DNA of 5,110 nucleotides, from positions 1-5,110 of the forward strand of contig JAIWOG010000316.1 in the NCBI GenBank assembly GCA_020217035.1, written 5' to 3'. This document shows, piece by piece, positions 1-4,949 of this stretch (position 1 is its first letter; every line of letters starts with the position of its first letter). This DNA comes from Magnetospirillum sp. GTDB lineage: Bacteria; Pseudomonadota; Alphaproteobacteria; Rhodospirillales; Magnetospirillaceae. The notes beneath the pieces are model-generated. The model was not told where the DNA came from and made no database searches. It worked only from the letters and a program-made list of their open reading frames with translations. The position numbers were made by a program, and so were the translations under genes.

Positions 1-81
1 GGCGGTCTGGGCGGCGGTCTGGGCGGCGGCTTGGGCGGCGGTCTGGGCGGCGGTGGCCTGGGCAGCCTGGGCGGCGGCCTG
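1..81 (+). repeat. Degenerate 12-bp tandem repeat encoding GGGL units
   Basis: The first 81 bases are repeats of a 12-base unit close to ggcggcggtctg, encoding Gly-Gly-Gly-Leu units that decay into GGGGLGSLGGGL. The array begins before the window, so its copy number is unknown. It lies in frame inside the protein-coding region, so changes in unit number would lengthen or shorten a flexible linker without a frameshift. Confidence 0.8.
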
Positions 82-675
82 ACGGCGGGCAGTGGCAATT
101 CCTTCCAGATCAGCGTGGCGCCGCGTCCGGCGGGTGGCGGCGACGCCCTGGTGGTCAACGCCCCCATGCGCGACGCCGCGATCAGCGAAGGCAGCCGTAT
201 TTCCGTCACCGTGCCCGCCACCGCTTTCGCCCATACCAGCACCAACGCCTCGGTGACGCTGAGCGCCACCCGATCCAACGGCGCGTCCTTGCCCGGCTGG
301 ATGAACTTCAATCCGCGCACCGGCACCTTCGAGGGGACGCCGCCCCCCGGTTTCCGCGGCGAGGTGGTGGTGCGCGTCATCGCCCGCGACAACCAGGGAC
401 GCGAGGCGGTGCAGACCTTCAAGATCGTCGTCGGCCAAGGCGGCGGCACCGCCGCGCCGCAAGGCGGGGGCGATAATCCGGGGCAAGGTCAGGGACAGCC
501 AGGGGGCGCCCCCGGCCAAACCGGCGAGGCCCCGCACCAAAATGACGGCAAGCTGGCCCAGGTCAAGCCCATGGGCCGGCCCAGCCTGACCGAACAACTC
601 CGCGAACAAAGCCAACAGGTGCGCCAAGCCAAGCTGGCCGCCTTGTTCGGCGTCAAGCAATCCAATGTCGCTTAA
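1..675 (+). CDS. Large Gly-rich protein with C-terminal Ig-like (He_PIG) domain, 5'-truncated
   Basis: The reading frame is open from the first base to the TAA at 673-675, so only the last 224 residues are seen and the true start lies upstream. Residues 1-27 are a GGGL-type glycine/leucine tandem. Residues about 55-145 form an all-beta Ig/cadherin-like module with the LPGWMNFNPRTGTFEGTPP signature (residues 97-115) typical of the He_PIG/CADG families, followed by a VVVRVIARDNQGREAVQTFKI strand pattern. A Gly/Pro/Gln-rich linker follows (about 146-185), then a short amphipathic C-terminus containing LTEQLREQSQQVRQAKL. He_PIG domains are common in very large bacterial surface or secreted proteins, and the TolC-like gene directly downstream supports export. 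The last 50 residues show no RTX calcium-binding repeats. Surface location and function are inferred. Confidence 0.85.
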   Translation, partial: GGLGGGLGGGLGGGLGGGGLGSLGGGLTAGSGNSFQISVAPRPAGGGDALVVNAPMRDAAISEGSRISVTVPATAFAHTSTNASVTLSATRSNGASLPGWMNFNPRTGTFEGTPPPGFRGEVVVRVIARDNQGREAVQTFKIVVGQGGGTAAPQGGGDNPGQGQGQPGGAPGQTGEAPHQNDGKLAQVKPMGRPSLTEQLREQSQQVRQAKLAALFGVKQSNVA

Positions 676-681
676 GGACCA

Positions 682-689
682 AGGGGGAG
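682..689 (+). promoter_or_regulatory. Shine-Dalgarno that fixes the start of the TolC-like gene
   Basis: AGGGGGAG at 682-689 lies 5 bases before the ATG at 695 and 2 bases before the ATG at 692. The spacing favours 695. A third in-frame ATG at 665, inside the preceding gene, has no purine-rich site ahead of it. Confidence 0.65.
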
Positions 690-694
690 AAATG

Positions 695-2344
695 ATGGTG
701 AGTGTTTCCGGCGCCAAGCGCCTGTTGGCGTCCGTGTCCGTGGTGGCCCTGCTGGCCGCCTGCGCCATGACGCCCGAGCCCTTTACGCCCGAACAACTGA
801 CCCAGGCGGCGCAGACCGACCGCGAGGAGATGTTCAAGGGCGGCGAGCCGCTGGTGGGCACGTTGACGGTGTCCGACGCCATCGCCCGGGCCTTGAAGTA
901 CAATTTGGACCGCCGGGCCAAGATCATGGAAGAAGGTCTGGCGCTGAACCAGACCAAGGTGGACCGCTGGGACCTGCTGCCCAAGCTGGCGGCCAATGCC
1001 GGCTTCACCAGCCGTTCCGAACCCAACGCCACGGTGTCGCGCGACCTGAAGAACCAGACCACCGGCACCAGTCCCACCTATTCCACCGACCGCGACAATT
1101 ACACCGCCGACCTGGGGCTGTCGTGGAACGTGCTGGATTTCGGCCTGTCCTACTTCACCGCCAAGCAGAACGCCGACAAGGCGCTGATCGCCACCGAAAG
1201 AAAGCGCAAGACCGTCCACAACCTGGTCCAGGAAGTGCGCTTCGCCTTTTGGCGCACCGCCGCCCACCAGGAACTGAAGGGCGAGGTGGACAAGGCGGTG
1301 GCCGAGGCCAAGGTGGCGCTGGACCGCGCCCGCACCGTCGAGCGCGAGAATCTGCGCGCCCCGGCCGAGGCCCTGCGTTACCAGAAATCCTTGCTGGAAA
1401 CCCTGCGGCAGCTGACCGCCATCCAGCAGGAACTGTCCACCGCGGAAATCGAACTGGCGGCGCTGATCAACGCGCCGCCCGGCACCGCCATCACCGTCGA
1501 GGTTCCGGACGACTTGAAGGTCCCGGCCTGGGAACTGGGCCTGGACCGCATGGAAGAACTGGCCTTCCTGGGCAACGCCGATCTGCGCGAACAGAACTAT
1601 CTGGCCCGCATCGCCGTCAACGACACCCGCAAGGCCATCACCCGGCTGTTTCCCGGCATCACCCTTTCGGCCAGCCGCCAGTACGACCACAACTCGTTCC
1701 TGATGGACAACCACTGGTATGAAGCCGGCGCCAAGCTGTCGTGGAACCTGATGAATTTGATCAGCGCCCCCGACACCCTGGCCTATGCCGACACCAACGA
1801 AGAGGTGGCCAAGGCCAAGCGTCTGGCCCTGCGCATGGCGGTGCTGGCCCAAGTGCACGTGTCGGAACGCCAATACCGCAACGCCGTCAACCAGTTCGAA
1901 CAATCCGACGCCCTTTGGAAGGTGGACAAGCGTTTGTTCGAGCTGTCCGACGCCCGTTCGGCCAACGACGCCCAGGGCATGCTGGAACGGGTGGCGGGGC
2001 GCGCCTCGTCCATCGCCTCGGCGCTGCGGCGGTTCCAGACCTACGCCCAGGTGGAACAGGCCTATGCCAAGATGCAGGCTTCCATGGGCCAGGACCTGAT
2101 GCCCGAAAGCGTCGCCAGCCACGACCTCAAGGACTTGTCGGCCACCATCGCCCAACGCCTGGATGAATGGAACGCTTTTGGCGCCGGTGGCGACGCCGCG
2201 CCGGCCGAACTGGCCCAACTGCCACCGCAAGATGACGGCCCGGTCAGCGGATTGGGCCGCATGTTCGGGGGGGCTTCCACCGAGATGGACCCGGTGGAAG
2301 CCGAAAAGGCCCTGGACCACTTCCGGCAGCTGACCAGCCAATAA
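695..2344 (+). CDS. TolC-family outer-membrane efflux lipoprotein
   Basis: The 549-residue product is an outer-membrane channel of the OEP/TolC superfamily, expected to form a trimeric beta-barrel with a periplasmic alpha-helical tunnel and to serve a type I secretion or RND-type pump. The N-terminus is a lipoprotein signal (KRLLASVSVVALLAAC) with lipobox LAAC at residues 20-23; Ala at +2 fits outer-membrane sorting. Two OEP repeats are visible. The first (about 60-265) has SDAIARALKYN, LLPKLAANAGF and LSWNVLDFGLSY, ending in the ALINAPPGT loop. The second (about 285-470) has NADLREQNYLARIAVNDTRKAITRLFPGITLSAS and LSWNLMNLISAP. A polar tail of about 80 residues follows. The length is normal for the family. 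The gene sits 19 bases after the Gly-rich/Ig protein and before a terminator, so the two are probably co-transcribed. The specific substrate is inferred from this pairing only. ATG 692 or 665 are alternative starts. Confidence 0.9.
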   Translation: MVSVSGAKRLLASVSVVALLAACAMTPEPFTPEQLTQAAQTDREEMFKGGEPLVGTLTVSDAIARALKYNLDRRAKIMEEGLALNQTKVDRWDLLPKLAANAGFTSRSEPNATVSRDLKNQTTGTSPTYSTDRDNYTADLGLSWNVLDFGLSYFTAKQNADKALIATERKRKTVHNLVQEVRFAFWRTAAHQELKGEVDKAVAEAKVALDRARTVERENLRAPAEALRYQKSLLETLRQLTAIQQELSTAEIELAALINAPPGTAITVEVPDDLKVPAWELGLDRMEELAFLGNADLREQNYLARIAVNDTRKAITRLFPGITLSASRQYDHNSFLMDNHWYEAGAKLSWNLMNLISAPDTLAYADTNEEVAKAKRLALRMAVLAQVHVSERQYRNAVNQFEQSDALWKVDKRLFELSDARSANDAQGMLERVAGRASSIASALRRFQTYAQVEQAYAKMQASMGQDLMPESVASHDLKDLSATIAQRLDEWNAFGAGGDAAPAELAQLPPQDDGPVSGLGRMFGGASTEMDPVEAEKALDHFRQLTSQ

Positions 2345-2350
2345 TCCCCG

Positions 2351-2385
2351 ACACCCCGATGGCCACGCGACCATCGGGGTGTTTC
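2351..2385 (+). terminator. Intrinsic terminator after the TolC-like gene
   Basis: A perfect 12-bp inverted repeat (acaccccgatgg at 2351-2362, ccatcggggtgt at 2371-2382) encloses an 8-base loop, seven bases after the stop codon. The T-tract is short (three Ts at 2382-2384 and then C), so termination may be partial, but the stem is strong and well placed. Confidence 0.75.
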
Positions 2386-2388
2386 CAT

Positions 2389-2486
2389 CCTCCTGCCACT
2401 GGTCGCAGTGGACGGAGGGATCATCCTGGTGCACTTTAGGGCTATTGCCCGACGGACATGCCATCGGGTCGTGGGTGTCATCCGTC
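2389..2486 (+). promoter_or_regulatory. Hairpin-rich leader upstream of the DUF2478/DUF364 gene
   Basis: Several inverted repeats sit between the terminator and the next gene. One is ccactg/cagtgg around a 4-base loop (2396-2411), extendable by cctcc/ggagg (2389-2393 and 2414-2418) across a small internal loop. Another is cccgacgg/ccatcggg (2448-2455 and 2461-2468) with one C-A mismatch and loop acatg. A third is gacgga/tccgtc (2451-2456 and 2481-2486), which uses the same bases as the second and so excludes it; gggc/gccc at 2439-2450 also competes. This could be a leader that switches conformation, but no known riboswitch class was recognised and part of it may be translated if an upstream GTG start is used. 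Confidence 0.3.
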
Positions 2487-2497
2487 GCGTGAAGCCA

Positions 2498-3661
2498 ATG
2501 TACCAGTTTCAGCCGACCCAAGCCCCCTATATCCGCCCCGGCGTGGTCATCCACGAACCGGATTCGGTGGTCGGCGGCCTGCTGGGCAGCTTCGCCCTGA
2601 CCCTGAAGCAACGGGGCTTCGCGGTGGCCGGTTGCGTGCGCCAGGGGGATCACGTCCTGGATCTGGCCAGCGGCGCCACGGTGGCGGCGGCCGATCTGAC
2701 GACCCATGCCGCCAAGGCGTTTCGCGCCGCCATGCGCGACGATTCCGATCTGGTGGTGATCGACGACTTTTCCGCCTGCACCATGGCGGCGCGTCAGATG
2801 ATGGCCACCATCGCGCCCGGTCAGGGCTTGGCGCTTCCGGTGCTGTCGGCCATTCCCGGCGACCAAGTCCAGCATTGGTTGGATTTCGCCGGCCAGGGCG
2901 GCGCCATGGTCGCCCCCCAGGACAGCTCGTTATGGCAATGGTGGGGGCCGGAACGGCTGTACCGCGACTTGACCTTGGGGGTGGCCCAGGACGAGGTGCG
3001 GCAGATCGTCGTCGGGCCACGCTGGTTGCTGGTAGAAGGGCCGAAAGGGGCCGGCCTCGCCTATTTGCCGCGCTCGGGCAAGGACTTGCCAGCCCGCCTG
3101 CCCGACTTGCGCAAACAGAACCTGCGGCAACTGGCCGAATTGTCGGCGTCGTGGGATGCGCTGGAAATGGCGGTGGGAATCGCCGCCATCAACGCCCATT
3201 ACAACACTTACGACCTGGATGCCCAGATGGGCAACGGCGCCGACACCTTCCGGCACGAAACCGGCCGGGTGGTGGTGGTCGGCGCCTTTCCCGGTTTGGC
3301 CGAGGTGTTGGCCAATCCCCAGGTCATCGAGACCGAACCCAGGCCGGGCGAGTATCCCTCCGTGGCCATGGACACCTTGTTGCCCGGCTGCGCGGCGGCG
3401 GTGGTGGCATCGTCCACCATCATCAACCGCACCTTGCCGCGCATCCTGCGCCTGGCCCAGGGGTCGCGCATCGCCTTGGTGGGACCGGCGACACCGCTGA
3501 CCCCGCGTCTATACGAATATGGCGTCGAAGTGCTGGGGGGCTTGCTGGTGCGTGACGTCAAGGGCTTGGCCGATGCTATCCGCGCCGGGGCCATGCCGCG
3601 CGAATTCACCCGCTTCGCCACCTATGTCCACCGCAAGCAGCCGGTGGCGGTTTCCCCCTAA
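2498..3661 (+). CDS. DUF2478-like domain fused to DUF4213/DUF364 (putative heavy-metal chelation) protein
   Basis: The 387-residue protein has no signal peptide or membrane segment and is probably cytoplasmic. Residues about 15-150 resemble DUF2478: LLGSFALTLKQRGFAVAGCVRQ, then DLASG, SDLVVIDDFS, LALPVLSAIP and the WLDFAGQ...LWQWW ending. Residues about 155-240 match the DUF4213 (enolase-N-like) pattern, with LLVEGPKGAGLAYLP and SWDALEMAVGIAAINAHYN. Residues about 255-362 match the Rossmann-like DUF364 domain, with GRVVVVGAFPGL, ETEPRPGEYP, SSTIINRTLPRIL and ALVGPATPLTPRLYEYGVEVLGGLLVRD. DUF364 proteins are described as putative heavy-metal-binding. DUF2478 genes are often found near molybdate transport genes (recalled, not verified). 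The substrate is unknown. Start: ATG 2498 precedes the first recognisable domain but has a weak Shine-Dalgarno. GTG 2429, nine bases after GGAGGG, is a serious alternative adding 23 residues; GTG 2489 and 2408 are also in frame. Confidence 0.82.
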   Translation: MYQFQPTQAPYIRPGVVIHEPDSVVGGLLGSFALTLKQRGFAVAGCVRQGDHVLDLASGATVAAADLTTHAAKAFRAAMRDDSDLVVIDDFSACTMAARQMMATIAPGQGLALPVLSAIPGDQVQHWLDFAGQGGAMVAPQDSSLWQWWGPERLYRDLTLGVAQDEVRQIVVGPRWLLVEGPKGAGLAYLPRSGKDLPARLPDLRKQNLRQLAELSASWDALEMAVGIAAINAHYNTYDLDAQMGNGADTFRHETGRVVVVGAFPGLAEVLANPQVIETEPRPGEYPSVAMDTLLPGCAAAVVASSTIINRTLPRILRLAQGSRIALVGPATPLTPRLYEYGVEVLGGLLVRDVKGLADAIRAGAMPREFTRFATYVHRKQPVAVSP

Positions 3662-3667
3662 GCGTCG

Positions 3668-4489
3668 TCAATACCCATCGGGAGACAGGCCGCGGGCCTT
3701 ACGCGCCTCGACCATGCGGGCACGGCGCATTTGGTATTCACCCAAACGAGCTTGGCGATAAGCCGCCGCGATCAGGCGGGCTTCGTCCTGAACCGCCGCC
3801 TGCTGCTCGCGCCAGGCGCGGCGCTGTTCGTCGATCCGGGCCGAGCTGGACGGAACCGGCATCGGCCCCTTGCCCGCCTTCAAGGCCGGCGGCGCCTTGG
3901 GCGGGACATAGGCCGCCACCTGGGTTCCGGCGCCGTCCCACACCTTCATCAACCGTTCGCGATAGGCGGCGGCCAGATGCGGGGTCTGGCTGTGGTAATA
4001 GGAAGCGGCGGTCACCCAATTGTCGGTGGCGCCGTAAAGCCCCTTCAGGAAACGGGCGGCATAGCCCACGTTGTTCACCGGATCGAAAGCTTCGTCCAGC
4101 GAGTCGAAAGCGTCGGGGTGGTACATCAGGTTGATCTGCATGCAACCGACGTCGATGCTTTTGACGCCCTTGGACTGCAGGCGGCGAACCTCGGCAATGG
4201 CTTCGGCCTTGGTGGGGAAATATTTACCCTGGCCCTGCGACGTCACCGTCCACGGCCAGGCAAGAGTTGCCTTGTAATCCCGGTCGTAGCGACCGGATTC
4301 GACCACCGAGATGGAATTCAGCAGCCGCGCCGGAATACCGTAAAGGCGCTCGTTCTTGGCGGTTTCCTCGGAACACTGAGCCTCCGAAGGCACGGACGGC
4401 GTGGCATGCGCCGGGCTGGGCAGACGGCCGGAAGCCGCCACCACCAACGCCGCCACGATCAGACGCCACCATCCAGCCATGAAACCCAT
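3668..4489 (-). CDS. Secreted SLT-domain lytic transglycosylase
   Basis: The 273-residue protein should cleave the MurNAc-GlcNAc bond of peptidoglycan in the periplasm. Residues 1-29 are a Sec signal peptide with hydrophobic core LIVAALVVAAS and an AHA cleavage motif at 27-29. The catalytic domain follows: YGIPARLLNSISVVESGRYD supplies the likely catalytic Glu64, SIDVGCMQINLMYHPDAF (111-128) is the family's GxMQIN-type motif, and NNVGYAARFLKGLYGATDNWVTAASYYHS (139-167) is the C-terminal substrate-groove helix region. A Pro/Ala linker and a basic helical tail rich in Arg and Gln (about 216-268) finish the protein. The start at 4489 is chosen because AAGGA lies 6 bases upstream. SLT proteins of this size often serve flagellar, pilus or secretion assembly, and the apparent sigma-54 promoter would fit that; the specific partner machine is not visible. 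Confidence 0.9.
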   Translation of the reverse strand: MGFMAGWWRLIVAALVVAASGRLPSPAHATPSVPSEAQCSEETAKNERLYGIPARLLNSISVVESGRYDRDYKATLAWPWTVTSQGQGKYFPTKAEAIAEVRRLQSKGVKSIDVGCMQINLMYHPDAFDSLDEAFDPVNNVGYAARFLKGLYGATDNWVTAASYYHSQTPHLAAAYRERLMKVWDGAGTQVAAYVPPKAPPALKAGKGPMPVPSSSARIDEQRRAWREQQAAVQDEARLIAAAYRQARLGEYQMRRARMVEARKARGLSPDGY

Positions 4490-4495
4490 CCCACT

Positions 4496-4500
4496 TCCTT
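4496..4500 (-). promoter_or_regulatory. Shine-Dalgarno of the lytic transglycosylase
   Basis: On the minus strand AAGGA (4500 down to 4496) is followed by 6 bases and then the ATG at 4489-4487. This supports the outer ATG rather than the Met three codons later. Confidence 0.7.
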
Positions 4501-4520
4501 ATCACACGCCCTTACCGCAA

Positions 4521-4536
4521 TGCACAGCACGTGCCA
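4521..4536 (-). promoter_or_regulatory. Sigma-54 (-24/-12) promoter of the lytic transglycosylase
   Basis: The minus strand reads TGGCACGTGCTGTGCA. It matches the sigma-54 consensus TGGCAC-N5-TTGCA at every defined base except the first T of the -12 block, and the invariant GG and GC are exactly 10 bases apart. The predicted start is near 4510, about 20 bases before the start codon, leaving a short leader that contains the Shine-Dalgarno. Such promoters need an enhancer-binding activator; no such gene is in the window. Confidence 0.6.
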
Positions 4537-4590
4537 TTTGCGAATGCGTTACATCCCCCAGCACGGCATGCCTGGAATGCGATGCCAAGA

Positions 4591-4603
4591 AATCAAGCAT
4601 TTC
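4591..4603 (+). promoter_or_regulatory. Possible IHF site upstream of the sigma-54 promoter
   Basis: AATCAAGCATTTC matches the IHF consensus WATCAANNNNTTR at all but the final purine. It lies about 80-95 bases upstream of the predicted sigma-54 start, within the usual range for an IHF bend between activator and polymerase. The motif is short and degenerate, so chance occurrence is quite possible. Confidence 0.3.
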
Positions 4604-4646
4604 AGTACCTTTAGCACTTTTTGCCGTTTAAGGGTGCATTTTCCCC

Positions 4647-4676
4647 TTGCGCCAAGCCCGGAAACGCCCTAATTAT
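4647..4676 (+). promoter_or_regulatory. Candidate promoter for the small RNA
   Basis: TTGCGC at 4647-4652 resembles a -35 box. AATTAT at 4671-4676 matches four of six positions of TATAAT and lies 18 bases further on. It would start transcription near 4683, at the first base of the hairpin arm gcaacaa. The match is moderate; the support is mainly positional. Confidence 0.4.
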
Positions 4677-4682
4677 TGCACT

Positions 4683-4779
4683 GCAACAAACGGAAAGTCT
4701 TCTGACCTTTTCCCTTGTTGCCTTTCTTGGACGTTTCCTCCCTAAACTTGAGCCCCAGCTTCGTGCTGGGGCTTTTTTT
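4683..4779 (+). ncRNA. Candidate trans-acting small RNA with anti-Shine-Dalgarno segment
   Basis: The layout is that of an Hfq-type small RNA of about 97 bases. A 5' hairpin is formed by gcaacaa (4683-4689) with ttgttgc (4715-4721), extended inside by ggaaagtc/gac-ct-tttcc around loop ttct. Next comes a C/U-rich stretch (4722-4747) containing cgtttcctccct, which is complementary to ribosome-binding sites of the type agggagg. A strong intrinsic terminator with seven Ts ends it. No open reading frame with a start and Shine-Dalgarno ends at this terminator, so something non-coding is the simplest explanation. The 5' end is a prediction. Further nested complementarity reaching out to 4626 (gtttaaggg with ccctaaac, ggaaacg with cgtttcc) allows a longer rod-shaped RNA instead. 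I do not recognise the family. Confidence 0.5.
4751..4779 (+). terminator. Strong intrinsic terminator of the candidate small RNA
   Basis: A perfect 9-bp stem (agccccagc at 4751-4759, gctggggct at 4765-4773) with loop ttcgt is followed by an unbroken run of seven Ts (4773-4779). The T-run lies only on the right, so it terminates + strand transcription. The nearest upstream annotated gene is on the opposite strand, so this terminator needs its own + strand transcript. Confidence 0.88.
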
Positions 4780-4780
4780 C

Positions 4781-4939
4781 GCTGCCATTCCAAATGGTTA
4801 TGGCACATTCGCCAAGGTCTCCCGCGGGGAAGGCACCAACCCGCCCACCAACCTGAACGACGGACGCCGGGGCAACGAGTGGCGACAGCACGGCACCGGG
4901 AGCAACTGGCTGTTCCCGCATGGGAACTGGAACGAGTGA
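4781..4939 (+). other. Start-less coding-like stretch, possible gene remnant
   Basis: In one + frame this region reads IPNGYGTFAKVSRGEGTN... and continues to ...SNWLFPHGNWNE, ending at TGA 4937-4939, with strong G/C third-position bias. It has no ATG in frame; the only upstream starts (GTG 4763, TTG 4715) fall in the terminator or the small RNA and lack a Shine-Dalgarno. It could be the 3' remnant of a deleted gene or a chance open stretch. It is rich in AAC, Trp and Gly codons. A short dyad, ccatt-cca-aatgg at 4785-4797, lies at its left edge and might be an operator. No family was recognised. Confidence 0.3.
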
Positions 4940-4949
4940 GGCCGGGCCA

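Noticed and set aside
665..694. ATG at 665 as the start of the TolC-like gene, overlapping the preceding gene by 11 bases
   Set aside because: It has no Shine-Dalgarno and would place ten polar residues before an otherwise compact lipoprotein signal peptide. The AGGGGGAG site points to 695 or 692.
2351..2468. Shared ccatcggg motif in the terminator and the leader as a possible protein-binding repeat
   Set aside because: In each place it is one arm of a local hairpin, and only eight bases are shared; this is not enough to call a repeat family.
653..2875. A 740-codon open frame on the minus strand across the TolC-like gene, terminator and DUF2478 region
   Set aside because: It is His/Gly/Gln-rich low-complexity sequence without domains, runs antisense to two well-supported genes and through a terminator hairpin. 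Long antisense frames are expected in GC-rich DNA with strong third-position bias.
4527..4572. Palindromes gcacgtgc (4527-4534) and ggcatgcc (4565-4572) as operators
   Set aside because: Eight-base palindromes are frequent at this base composition. The first overlaps the sigma-54 element, which explains the bases better.
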